A stretch of 64,000 nt of DNA. Source: Globomyces pollinis-pini. Taxonomy: Eukaryota; Chytridiomycota; Chytridiomycetes; Rhizophydiales; Globomycetaceae. Below the pieces are notes generated by a model that worked only from the letters and a program-made list of their open reading frames with translations, was not told the origin of the DNA and did no database searches. The DNA is taken from NCBI GenBank assembly GCA_025399215.1, contig MU621132.1, forward strand, positions 8,735-72,734, in the 5' to 3' direction. The position numbers were made by a program, and so were the translations under genes. How positions within the stretch are numbered: the stretch's first letter is position 1; every line of letters starts with the position of its first letter. Of the stretch, positions 10,756 to 21,510 are shown piece after piece.

Positions 10756-11439
10756 ATGTTTTCTGAAGCTTGTCCTAGTTACAGGTATCCCACTCTCTAG
10801 TCTCATTAAAGTCCTTTCTTTGGTGCTATGGGTTGCGCCGTCGCTATCATCTTCTCCTGCTTCGGGGCAGCCTACGGAACTGCAAAGTCCGGGGTTGGTT
10901 TATGTGCTATGGGAGTTATGCGTCCTGAATTGATGTTGAAAAACGTTATTCCTGTTGTTATGGTAATTGTTGTTTATCTAACGTTAGGTTTGTTGATCGT
11001 GTTTAATTATTAGGCTGGTATTATTGGTATCTATGGAGTCGTCGTTGCCGTTCTATTGTCGGGTGGACGTAATTCTGTTTCTATAATTCTTTAGTTCAAC
11101 AAGAAATGACTCTATACGCTGGTTTCATTTCCCTTGCTGCTGGTTTAAGTGTTGGTCTTAGTGGTTTGGCTGCTGGATTCGCCATCGGTGTCGTTGGTGA
11201 TGCTGGTGTCCGTGCTTCTGCTCAACAACCTCGTCTTTTTGTTGGTATATTGGACTTTATCTCAAACTATTAGGAATGATTTTAATTTTAATTTTTGCTG
11301 AAGTTTTGGTAATTCTTTCTATTATTTAATATTTAGGGTCTTTATGGTCTTATTGGTATTTGATCACTTGTTTTAACATATTGTAGTTGCCCTTATCTTG
11401 AATACTAAAGCCAGCACTGGTTCCTGCCCTTCGTCTTAA
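10756..11439 (+). CDS. VMA3: V-type proton ATPase proteolipid subunit c
   Basis: Membrane-rotor subunit of the vacuolar proton pump. The spliced product (about 162 residues) follows fungal Vma3 closely through four transmembrane helices, with [46 protein letters not shown] and the proton-carrying glutamate in LIFAEVLGLYG. Six introns: about 27 nt at 10784, a 51-nt stacked intron at 10963-11013, about 26 nt at 11068, 29 nt at 11245, 28 nt at 11309 and about 31 nt at 11353. Codons are richer in C-ending choices (GCC, ATC, GTC) than neighbouring genes, as expected of a highly expressed gene. The end is TAA at 11437-11439. Confidence 0.95.
10963..11013 (+). other. Stacked two-unit intron in VMA3
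   Basis: 51 nt dividing into 25 nt (10963-10987) and 26 nt (10988-11013); junction TAG|GTT. The flanking protein (PVVM then AGIIGIYG) matches the conserved subunit c sequence exactly, so no residue is encoded between the two units. Confidence 0.6.
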
Positions 11440-11608
11440 ATATTAGTATTCGCTTTTAATATATTAAAGAGCTCCATTCGAATGTTTAATTTCCGTTTGA
11501 TTTGCACTTGTTTGTTATTTTAATCAATAGATTGGGGTTGAAAATAGCAATCAAATACTAATAAAAAAGGAAAGATTTATTTTAGTTTTGACTAACCAAG
11601 AATGAGGT

Positions 11609-14338
11609 TTATCGACCTGGTGTTACGGGACTCATGTACTGATCAGTACCAATTACAGCTTGCTTCAAAAAGTTAGTATTAATTAGCTTACTTGTTGACC
11701 TGGTGCTCCACCATCCTTTTTCAATTGAGCTTGTCCTCTGACTCCAGCTTGGGCAGCATATTTAGATGCGTGTAACCGATTAGTACTGTAAATAATAGCA
11801 GGCATGGATATAAATGCAACAACTCCCAAAATCGTATATCCGAACCATAACTGATCTAGACCAGCTCTAGATATGAGTTAAATCAATCATCAATTTTACA
11901 AGAATGTTCCGCAAAAAGTAGTTTGAACATGATAGATCCCTTGAGCAAGTTCGTAACAATCAATCGATTTAAACAATCGATCTTGTTCAGTTTGGACACC
12001 ACCAAGTATGTTTGGGGATAATTCATCCAACACCACAGTCAACTAAACCAATCAATAACATGAATTAATACATTTTGTTTGGCATCATGAATAAAGGTGG
12101 TTAAATTTGCAAAAGAATTGGTAAATAAAGGAATGATTCCGATAGCAGCATCCTAAAACTAAGTTCAAAATAGTATTTACTTGTAATGCTTTGATATCTA
12201 CCTTCATGGTTGCAATAGCAGTTACAGCTGATGCCAACACAGATTGTAAGTCACCCAACTCTGTCGTTTGGATTTCGTGCAACTCATCTAATGCGGCTTG
12301 GATTCGAACGTCGGCAAAATAGTCCCCAATTGATGGTACATAGCCACCACCGTCAACATTAAAAACAAATGGTCCAGCTTCTCTTGTGTTTATTTGCAGT
12401 TCTTCCAGGGTTGTTTTAAGTGTGTCCAAACTATTCATCAAAGTCGGAATAGAAGCATCTATAACTGTTTGCAATTGACTAACATCTAAAGCATCCAAGT
12501 CTAAACTTGTCAAAGCGTCCAATTGGTCAGCCGGAGAAGGAGTCGATTTTAAAGCGTCATCGTTCACTTGCTCTAATAATGATGACAAATCAACAGCAGA
12601 CAACTGTTTATCTGCTTGATTAGTCATATTCAGCATAGATTTATCGACCAAGCCCATATCCGATACAATAGTCAATAATGAAGTGTTTTGAGCACATTGA
12701 TCTTTTTCATTAAGATATATATCTTACATTTAGCATTGAAAATGGTGTTAACCATTTGGAGTTGATCTCCTTGTAAGGCTGCTGCAATAGGTGGTGGATA
12801 GTTTTCAAATACTGATACACACACTGATATTTAGTCTTATGCTTATTTACCATCGCCTGTCACTAATGCCAAGATGAAAAATATGAGAGCAAGGACTTGA
12901 ATAATCAAATAGAAAGGAACAGCACATAGATTAATCCTATTGATTCAATTTAAGCTCAATTGAAAATTACCCTTTTACCATAAATGGTTGCTTTGCAATT
13001 AAACCACTGAACATGGTAGCAACGATAAAACCAGTGATACCAGCAACACCCAAGAAAAAATAAGATCTGTTCAATTAATCATATTATTGAATACCCAAGT
13101 TTTTCGTTGGCTTTGGCTGGTTTGAATGATTGGTCAACTTGAAGTAGAACACCATCTGTTTGAGTCACCACCATATTTTCAATATCTGCCAACATATCAT
13201 GAACTTGAACTTGAACCTTGTCTAATGACTTTCCGATATCGTTTTTGAAATCTTTTTCTTTAGTTTTATGAGAGTTTACCAGAACTCTTATCAGCAACCA
13301 TATTTTTGGTATCACGCATCTGATCAATTGCATCAGTAATTTGAACAGTGTATGTAAGCAAGTTTGGCACATTATTCAAAGATTCAAAAGCAGAATCTCC
13401 GTTTGGAGCGTTTGTAATCTTATCTGCTGCATCTGCTGCTTTCACTCCACTACCAGCCGTATCTACTGCCACTTTTAAATAGAAATTAAGGCCACTATCT
13501 GGATCCGTAAGAGAAGGAACAGCCCAACTGTTTATTTCATTTTCAATAATAGAAACAGCTACTGATTAGATTAACAATTTACACAATGCTATCGTAGTTC
13601 CAACTTGCACCATAGAGGTTTGTAAATTTTTGATATTTAAAACACCTTGTTTGACAACATTAATTGCCTCCTGGGTTAAAATCATTTGATCCACCAATAG
13701 AAATAGATTGGCAGTCGCACCATTTGGCACTTCCAACGTATCAAAATCTACAGCATGTGCTACATCATCAATTGAATCATAAATGACTGATTTGATATTT
13801 GTAAAGGTAGTTGCGATTTCAGGGTTTATACCCGTTACAATTTCTGAACCTGACGTGACGGTTTCGTAGATGGATGAATTGAATCCATCAATGGATGACA
13901 GTAAAGTAGAACCTCCCGTGTAGTTGGCCAAGGCACCCACTCCGAACCCAACAAATACAAATAAAATCCAAAAGAGAGCAAACCCTTTTGCTCCAATGTT
14001 AGATTTAAGCTTTCGTTTCTTTTTCAGACGGCCGTAACAGCAAATCAAGTAGAGATATTGGCATAAACATCCCACAAGTGTGAAAATCAAACTTAACAAG
14101 ATGATTCCAATTATAATTGCAGCACCCTACCATGTTAGTGCAAATAAAAAGTTACCAAGTAATACTTGGTGGCTTGATTGGTGTCAATATAGTAACCACT
14201 ACTTGCGCTGAATGGTGGATGCTTCAACCCACCTCTTGTAGCAACACGAATCATTCGGGATACAACCGTGATCAAAGCAGTCCCTGCACTCAATCCCTGC
14301 GTGACATACGAGTTAGCCGTGCCTATAATATCAGCCAT
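11609..14338 (-). CDS. Prominin/tweety-like multi-pass membrane protein
   Basis: A large, multi-exon gene with about five membrane segments separated by two long helical ectodomain loops, the architecture of prominin-family pentaspan proteins. Seen features: an N-terminal hydrophobic stretch; LGAAIIIGIILLSLIFTLVG followed by a Cys-rich turn (GCLCQYLYLICCYG) and a basic cluster; a second segment FALFWILFVFVGFGVGALA; a long Thr/Ser/Asp-rich loop; two close hydrophobic helices (about 12990-12860); a second loop; and a last helix DQLWFGYTILGVVAFISM before a basic tail. About a dozen introns of 21-37 nt. Prominins organise plasma-membrane protrusions in animals; a role here is not known. The family call rests on topology and local resemblance, not on alignment. 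Confidence 0.6.
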
Positions 14339-14567
14339 ATGCTCAATGTGTAAAGAATGTTAAACAAGTGAATATTTGCGCGATTTGGCACACGCGTTTC
14401 GCAACAATGACAAATACATTCATTATTAGTCATTACTAAAATATATGCCAAGTGTTTAATTTCGGGTTATAAATATATTACTGTTAATATGATGATTGAT
14501 GCAAATAGTTCTAATCTAATAGCTATTTGAGGTATATGAATAATGCTTTGATGCCAGTTAAATCGAT

Positions 14568-14705
14568 CTATTGATTATTTTTCTGTTTCAATTTCTTTTG
14601 ATTGATATGAACTCTAGTAGGAAAAGCAACGGTTGAAATAGCAACCACCGTCACTGTAACAATCAATAGCACCGTTATTTGACTTTTTCTCTTATTTGAT
14701 GGCAT
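14568..14705 (-). CDS. 45-residue single-TM microprotein
   Basis: A short ORF reads MPSNKRKSQ, a hydrophobic segment rich in Val/Thr/Ile, then a basic tail ending QKKLKQKNNQ. Layout (short N-terminus, one TM, basic tail) recalls small mitochondrial assembly factors such as Pet117, but similarity is too weak to name it. It is divergent from the E2 gene with 95 bp between starts. Could be a chance ORF. Confidence 0.3.
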   Translation of the reverse strand: MPSNKRKSQITVLLIVTVTVVAISTVAFPTRVHINQKKLKQKNNQ

Positions 14706-14800
14706 TTGGTCTGTGAATTTTATCTATTCGATGGGATGAATTTGTATGAGTGGAAAAAGAAAATTGAAGGGAAAAAACAACTCAGAAATCTTGTCTTTTA

Positions 14801-15585
14801 ATGTCACAATCGTCATTGCTTTTAAAACAACAATTAAGAGGTAGGAATACAATTGCTGAGGATGTAGATTTAACAAGGAATCCGGTCGATGGGTTCAGTG
14901 CTGGATTACGAGATGATAGCAATATTTACGAATGGGAAGTCATGATCATCGGACCAGAAGGAACTCCTTAGTATTTATTGTTTATTAATATTGTTATAGT
15001 GAGGGTGGTTTCTTTAAGGCTACTTTGACTTTCCCAGATGATTATCCTCAAATGCCACCAAAGATGAAATTCATTGATGAAATTTGGCATCCTAATGTAA
15101 TATTTAACTCATTTAATAGCTAGGTATTGCAAATTATTTGGTAATTTATATATTTTTAGGTAATATACTGCAAAAATCTTATTTATCTAGGTATATATTT
15201 ACCCACTCAACATAAATCTTAGGTAACAATCACATACATTGTTTATATTAGGTTCATGAAAATGGGGATGTTTGCATTTCAATCTTACATGCACCTGGTG
15301 ACGATAAATATGGATACGAATCAGCCTCGGAGAGATGGTTACCAATTCATACAGTTGAAACTATTGTCATTTCTGTAATTAGTATGCTTTCTGATCCAAA
15401 TGATGAATCTCCTGCCAATATTGAGGCTGCGGTAAGTCTATACATACATAACACATACTTGTTTTGTTGCTCATGAATTTACTTTTATGATCTATTATTT
15501 ATCTCTTTAGAAACAATGGCGAGAAGATTTGAAAGAGTTTAATCGAAAAGTGCGTAGACTAGTTCGCAAAACAATTGAAGGTTGA
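14801..15585 (+). CDS. Ubiquitin-conjugating enzyme E2, UBE2G1 type
   Basis: E2 enzyme that carries ubiquitin on a cysteine and passes it to substrates with an E3; UBE2G-type E2s work in ER-associated degradation. The spliced product (about 165 residues) contains [31 protein letters not shown], the active-site GDVCISILH and the acidic loop [14 protein letters not shown] typical of UBE2G1/UBC7-class enzymes, then [14 protein letters not shown]. Four introns: 27 nt at about 14841, 29 nt near 14971, a 155-nt five-unit stacked intron at 15097-15251, and a 79-nt intron at about 15432-15510 without internal GT/AG tiling. Start is the ATG at 14801. Confidence 0.95.
15097..15251 (+). other. Five-unit stacked mini-intron array in E2 gene
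   Basis: The 155-nt intron divides without remainder into 27 nt (15097-15123), 36 nt (15124-15159), 31 nt (15160-15190), 32 nt (15191-15222) and 29 nt (15223-15251). Every unit starts GTA and ends TAG, so all four internal junctions read TAG|GTA. The units differ in sequence, so this is not a satellite repeat. Flanking residues HPNV and HENGDVC are contiguous in the protein family. Confidence 0.75.
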
Positions 15586-15699
15586 TACAACTGAAGAGTT
15601 TTATATAGTTCACCTGTCCTGTTTAAAATAAAAATAATATAAATCTACCTGGGTTTGATAAAGACTTTAGATTCAATAAGAAAATTTATTAACAACTAT

Positions 15700-17474
15700 C
15701 TACAAAAACGAAGTCGATTTAAAATTGTTGAACGAAAGTCTTTGGACTTTGGGTTTGGTAAAAAGCGAACTATCAGGTTCACAAACAGCATTTGGTGGAG
15801 GTAGTATGCCATGAAGTACATAGTCAATTTGATATTGACGTGTACATGTCGATTCCTGGGTTGTTGAACAATGTCCATGACCATTATGATGCACCAAAAC
15901 AGCATTGGAATCCTTAGCATGACCTTCATTCATCATTTCGTACAAATTACGAGCACTCTTAAATGGAGTGACGGGATCATAAGTATTTCCAACAATCATG
16001 ATTGGGAAATTGAATTTTTTGTTCCAAGGACCTTTGTAATGTTCCGTTTTAGGAGATCGTGGCCATGTTCGACTACTTGTTAATTTGACGATTGACTTAC
16101 CAAACTAGTAATTGCCAACCCCACTGTCTGCTTGCTAGTCTCGACACAGTGTTTTCATGGTATTTCACTTGTTCAAACCATTCAGCAACACTATATTTTG
16201 TCGAAGAAATATCAGTATCGCTACAAATGATAGCGGCAAATGAGTCCCCAATAGCACGACTCTCTTTAACTTCAGTCATATTAAATGTTCGATCATGTAG
16301 AGTGGACATTGGATAACCGTTTCCTTTGGATGCTTGATAAAATGCGGTGGCAATTTCCAAATATTTAGGGACTTTATAAATGTTCATAAATAGAACCTTT
16401 GAAGCCATTTCAGAGGTCACAACTGCTGGGACACTTGTTTGATGGACCAAAAGTGGTTTGGTTTTGAGGTTCTCAATTACCGAATAAATGGTTTGTAAAG
16501 CAGTGAAACCTAAAAACTTAATCAATGATGAAATTGTTACCAAATTCGGATCCCTCTTTTGACAATGGACATTCGGCAGAAGTTACTTGATCACAAGCAT
16601 TTGCAAATTCTTCCACCGTTACTTCTGTATCAACCAAGCCATTTAAGAAACTTTAAAAATATCAGAAAACAAATAGACATACTTGAAAACGCTACCATAG
16701 TATTCAAAGGGATTTGCGACCCCATCAAGAATCATTCTTCCCACGTTGTCCGGAAACATATTGGCATAAGTATTACCCAAGACTGTCCCATAACTAAACC
16801 CCATGTAATTCATTTTCTTCATTCCCAGTGCTTTACGTATTTCATCCATATCTCGACAAACATATGGAGTCGTAATATGATAAATTAATTCCCCAGAGTG
16901 TTTTAAGCAAGATTGACTGGTTAGTTCCGAATAAGCGGCATAAACTGCAATTTGTTCTGGTGTTGCTGCTTGAGGTACATAATCAACACCAAATAGACTA
17001 GAGTCACGAAGATATGTTTGCCAATCGGCTGGAGTTTCTGCACACGCAACAGACTGGCTCTTACCGACTCCTCTCGGGTCGAATCCAATGTAATCGACCA
17101 CATTATTATAGTAAGAGGAGTTGAAACCTTTAACCAAATCTAAACCAGATCCACCAGGGCCACCCTGAAAGATTAATAACACTGGCAAAATTTACTGGGT
17201 TGAAAAGCAAAGACAGCTTAGCAGGTTGAATTGGAGCAGGTTTTCTACGAATTAGATCAATGGATATTTACCGATTAAGAGCAATTTGAATCAATTTGGA
17301 AGATGGGTTTGCATAATCCATAGGCACCAAAAGAGTTGAGCACTCCAATGTTGGTTCTTTCTCGTCCCCACAATTAATCCATTTCAAGGTATTAACTTCA
17401 CCAGCAACTAATCCAACAGTGGTAAGTGGCAATAGAAATAAAAAACAAATCATTCGAAATACGATTGTATCCAT
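15700..17474 (-). CDS. Secreted TAP-like alpha/beta-hydrolase (tripeptidyl aminopeptidase, S33 family)
   Basis: Serine exopeptidase fold. A hydrophobic signal peptide (residues about 5-24, MICFLFLLPLTTVGLVAG) precedes the mature enzyme. Landmarks: the oxyanion loop NPGGPGGSG, formed across an intron; YIGFDPRGVGKS; the nucleophile elbow GFSYGT; the acid site GNTYDPVTP; and the histidine region HHNGHGHCST in the C-terminal TAP domain. Five introns of about 23-32 nt, located near 17270, 17200, 16680, 16530 and 16100, each restore frame. It probably releases short peptides outside the cell, in line with the fungalysin nearby. Length about 520 residues is normal for the family. Confidence 0.9.
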
Positions 17475-18050
17475 TTTGAACTTGATTCAGAGAATTATCT
17501 GATGATTTTATAGTCAACTTTGAAGATTGCACTGATGTGATGATCTACACGCGTTTCAGTGGTACAAAACGTGTACACTGACCTGCGAGGTTGACTAGGG
17601 GGTTCTCTTTGTTTTTCAAAGGTGGAATAGTCATTCGAATTTCAATTATGAAATAGTTTCACAAATCAGATCGTGCAATAATCATTTCCTTCTTCGTGGA
17701 TAGCTTAACCCTTTCTAGAATAGTATTCAAAAACTACTATTCAAATTCTTGGTGCTAACGATCCTACTGAAATGGGAGTGAACAAGAACTTGGTATAAAC
17801 TATGGATAATATAGTTAAATCTCTAACGCAAATTGACCATCACAGTCAATACAGTATATGCGTTCATTAAACCACGAAATCTGTTAAAACATCTTTTTGA
17901 AAGTTATTTTTTTTTTTGGTACGGATTGCTATGAGGATCTGTCTGAATTAGAACTCACAGTCCATTAAGATTCCGTGCGCGACATGTAACTTTACTAACG
18001 CCTTTACCAAGTCAAAATGAATGATCTTAATAAGTAAATGTATTCAATAG
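17475..18050. other. Intergenic stretch, 576 bp
   Basis: AT-rich, lies upstream of the TAP-like gene and downstream of the UGT. It contains a poly-T run near 17908-17919. No supported gene, repeat or RNA seen. Confidence 0.4.
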
Positions 18051-19805
18051 TTATTCAGCAATATAAAGCGATTTCATAGTGTTGTACGAGTTTCCATCCT
18101 CCGCAATAGATTCCAACAAGAGAGTCTGATATCTCTTCATATTAAGACTAAACTCATCGAGATTCTCAGAATGTGCTGTGATTGCTTCAATAATTTCATT
18201 TTCCGTCACAACATGTTCACTAGCTTTCCCAGTTTTTTGAATCAAAGTTCCAATAGATTTCGCTAAAATTACAATTGAATTTAATTTTTGTTCTGCAGCA
18301 ATTGGCCATGCAATTATGGGTGTCGCGCTCGATAAAGCCTCTATACTCGTTAGCAATTGTAAAATAAAAAATCAAGTGTATCAAAGTGAGTAGTATTTAC
18401 CAGTACAGCTATTCCAACCACAGTGGCTTAAGAATGAGTGGGTGGCAGAATGATTAAGTATCTGTCGTTGTAGTGCCCAAGTAACAACAAAACCTTTTTG
18501 ATCAACTGGGATTGGATCATCTCCATCTATAACCAGAATATCTGAAGGTAAATGTTCTATTTGATGTTTCTTTAATGCCCAAACATACCGGCAATTAAGC
18601 GTTGCTAAAGCCTTTGCAAGATTCACAACCTCTTCATCTTTAATATTGAATACAGTTCCAAAGGCGATATAAAGAACAGATGATTTCGGCTGAACATCCA
18701 GCCAATTTTCAATACTCGATTTTTTTACTGGAATCTCAGTAGTTTGGTTGTAAAATGCAACTGGTCCTATATATAGAAACTAGGGAGTAAATTGTAAACT
18801 TGATTACTTTAGTTTGTGACATGGACGGGTGCGATGACATAACATCTAATGATTCAGTGTCAAATCCATCATATGAATTCATCAAGACAGCTTTGGCAGA
18901 TTTCATAGCTTCAATCGCGTTGAAGGTTAACTTTTCCCTGGATGGTTAGCGAAGACTTGGTTATACCTAAAACAAGTTATAATTATGAGTTTCATTTACC
19001 TAAACATGAGAAATCAAAGTCTTACATTGTGAAATATTTAGCAGTATCAGCGAATGGCATTTTCTTTGCTAATACAATTAATCAAGTATCTATTACATCC
19101 TTTAAAATTGTTACAGATTGACAATAATAATGGCAAGTTAGTAATGGCCTCTTTTGCAACTTGAACAGTAATCTCCTCAGGACAAGCTGGGAGGTCAAGG
19201 AATGAATCGGGGGTTATATTTGCTATTGAACGTTGGACCAAAGCCAGAGAATTTGTTGTAGAATACAGATAATGCGATACGTTGAATGGTTTTAGAAATG
19301 GAAGCACTAAAGAGTTAATCTGAATCTAAGATTGGAAAGTGAGGTTTCAATGTAAAGAGAATTATTGTGATGTACCTGCACATGTAAACATTTCTAGTAC
19401 TACAGATGAGAATGGACTGTTCATAATTAGTATTGATTTGAAAAATACTTTAGTTCGTGAATGTCGGTTAACGCTGTGGTGGCTTCTTCAACCAGATTGC
19501 AAATAACTTCATCAGCACCGAATAAACCAGGCCCTGACGCATGATCTTTGATGGCATAATAGGATAATCCCGGTCTGTTTTCTTGTATATCAATCAACCC
19601 AACCTTTGCCAATACATTGCTAAACTTTTGAATATTGGATTCTTCAATCACGACAGTAACTAGAGAAAGTTGAGCAGGAAATAATTAATACTGTGAAAGT
19701 GATGCATGTTGATCAATACGTGAGCTAATTCCAACATTGGCACTAGATGCGAGTAATCGTCAAAAGAAAAAAAGACCCAATGTTCATTTTGAATGTTATA
19801 AACCA
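18051..19805 (-). CDS. Plant-type UDP-glycosyltransferase (GT1) with PSPG box
   Basis: Transfers sugar from a UDP-sugar to small hydrophobic acceptors. The start ATG at 19805 gives a frame running into DDYSHLVPMLELAHVL, the usual N-terminal helix; KFLYIGPVAFY marks the domain linker; and the C-terminal PSPG-type box reads WALQRQILNHSATHSFLSHC then GWNSCTEALSSATP and AWPIAAEQKLN. This HCGWNS...E...AEQ..N pattern is that of plant UGTs more than fungal sterol glucosyltransferases. At least eight introns of 23-70 nt are needed, including a 59-nt stacked intron at 18967-19025. Intron content argues it is a resident gene; its origin (ancient transfer or shared ancestry) is open. Confidence 0.85.
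18967..19025 (-). other. Stacked two-unit intron in plant-type UGT
   Basis: On the minus strand 26 nt (19025-19000) followed by 33 nt (18999-18967); both GTA...TAG; junction TAG|GTA. The codon is split AT|G (phase 2) and rejoined in frame (YFT-M-YNQVF). Confidence 0.6.
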
Positions 19806-20277
19806 TATCCTTTAAGTTTTAACGAGGTACATTTATATTCCTCAATCACATGGTTGGTGGACAAATCTCGGAAAAGCATTCCGAAAAAGCAGAGATGGAT
19901 GAAACATTCCGAAAAAAAGCAAAGGATTAAAGGAATTGAAATGAGCTCTGAATTAATAGCGAGAAACGACAATTGGGTTAGTAATAACTTTGATGATCGG
20001 TTTGGATTGTTGATGCTTGTTAATTGCTTATGGCAGCTGTTTGTTCTAGAGTATTCAAAGTGGCTTGTGGTGATTCGCGTCCTTATAAAGTAACTTGATA
20101 TTTCATTTATTAATAAAATACTCCCGCAGTTTCCATAAATATTTTTTGCTCGTTTTCTCAATACAGTTGTGATAAAAACTTTTTAGGAAGAAACTAACCA
20201 ATTACTTAATATCTACTTTGGGTTATCAACACCTCCCAAATAAATTTGGAAGAGACTCTTGAAAAATTTAAAAAAAC
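19806..20277. other. Intergenic stretch, 472 bp, 5' of UGT and gag
   Basis: Lies between two divergent genes. Open frames on both strands here extend over the UGT first exon and look like chance; no LTR, target-site duplication or RNA gene was recognised upstream of the gag ORF. Confidence 0.35.
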
Positions 20278-21105
20278 ATGGCTAAAACTTTAACGATTGT
20301 GGATATTATTGGCTTTTTACCCCCCAAATATGATGGGAAATCTTCCGCTTATGTGTTCGTTGAAGCTTTTAAACACGTCGTACAGGCTGAATCACTTAAA
20401 TTTGATTGGAATGATCGAAAACGCGCTGAAATATTTCAAATGTGGACTGTGAATGAAGCGGCGCACTGGGTAATTAGAATGCGAACATCTGGGGATTCTA
20501 AAACTTGGGATTTTGATACTTGGTGTACCAATTTAATAATCGAATTTCCTCCCAAGCGGGAAGTGACGTATAATTTAGCAGGACTTCGCAGCATCCGTGT
20601 TAAACTAGGGGACTTTGAAGAGTTCAACCATGAATTCTTAAGGTACTCAAAACGCTTGAAGAGGAAGAACATCGAAGGCGTTATTTTGAATTATTACTGG
20701 CAATGCTTAAAGGATTCCGATTCTAAGTTGTTCGAAGAGCTGATGTACCATGTTTTTACAATTCAACCTGATGCTACCAAGTTAAAATTGGAAACTGTGA
20801 TAGACACTTGCAACAAATGGGTTACATTCAAGGCTGAAGTAATAGGTGACACTGTCGTTCAACCTTCTATCTCTGGTGCATCTAAGGAACCGGTCGATTC
20901 TTCTATAGATGCAGTCATTAAACGTCTTGACTTGCTAACTGAGGCTGTGTGCCAGATGGGTAATCAAATGAATAATTCAAGTAATGTACTCTGCGTTAAA
21001 TGCGGTGGGTCCGAACAGTCACCAACCCGACGGCCCTTGTTATTAAATTCAAAGCAGAATACACGCCTTAATAACAGTCACATACCTTCTAAATCAAATA
21101 ATTGA
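20278..21105 (+). CDS. Solo retrotransposon gag-like protein
   Basis: 275 residues in one intact, intronless frame. The central part has the helical capsid layout of Ty3/Gypsy-type gag: a W-rich segment (WTVNEAAHWVIRMR, KTWDFDTWCTNLIIEF), then LRSIRVKLGDFEEFNHEFLR, in which capsid subdomains are recognisable. Near the C-terminus CVKCGG keeps only the first half of a CCHC zinc knuckle, followed by a basic Ser/Asn-rich tail. No protease, reverse transcriptase, integrase or LTRs were seen. It is either a domesticated gag or the remnant of an element that lost pol; an intact reading frame favours some constraint but a recent insertion is also possible. Confidence 0.65.
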   Translation: MAKTLTIVDIIGFLPPKYDGKSSAYVFVEAFKHVVQAESLKFDWNDRKRAEIFQMWTVNEAAHWVIRMRTSGDSKTWDFDTWCTNLIIEFPPKREVTYNLAGLRSIRVKLGDFEEFNHEFLRYSKRLKRKNIEGVILNYYWQCLKDSDSKLFEELMYHVFTIQPDATKLKLETVIDTCNKWVTFKAEVIGDTVVQPSISGASKEPVDSSIDAVIKRLDLLTEAVCQMGNQMNNSSNVLCVKCGGSEQSPTRRPLLLNSKQNTRLNNSHIPSKSNN

Positions 21106-21510
21106 ACTAACTCAAAAACGGATGGTGTACAGATACTTAGATGTCCCAGTGATGATTTAGTATTAATACAATTAAATATGATTTAATTACTTGCCCTTTA
21201 AAGTCCTTTGTGATTTAAATCCTACCACGTCTAATCAATTATCTATTCGTCATTCATATCCATAATATGATCATCGATACCATGTTATTAATTGATTTGT
21301 GTCAATACAAGGGAACGCGGAATTTGACCATCACTGAAATACTTGACACGAAATACCACAAACATCTTAATAAATAGAACTCTTTTAATCACTTTTACTA
21401 CATGAACATATGGTTAACCAAGACCCTAAAATCGGCCCCCAGCGCCTTTATGTTGAAACTTACTTGAAACCGAATTGGAAATCGTCCTACAACTTACTAC
21501 TTTTAACAAA
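21106..21510. other. Intergenic stretch, 405 bp
   Basis: AT-rich region between the gag ORF and fungalysin; presumably fungalysin promoter. No repeat or RNA gene seen. Confidence 0.35.

Noticed and set aside
13246..13275. A 22-nt intron in the prominin-like gene
   Set aside because: A second AG six bases downstream gives an equally in-frame 28-nt intron, closer to the usual length, so 22 nt is not supported.
19737..20161. ORFs of about 120 codons on both strands over the UGT 5' end
   Set aside because: No recognisable domain; the spliced UGT start at 19805 explains the minus strand better.
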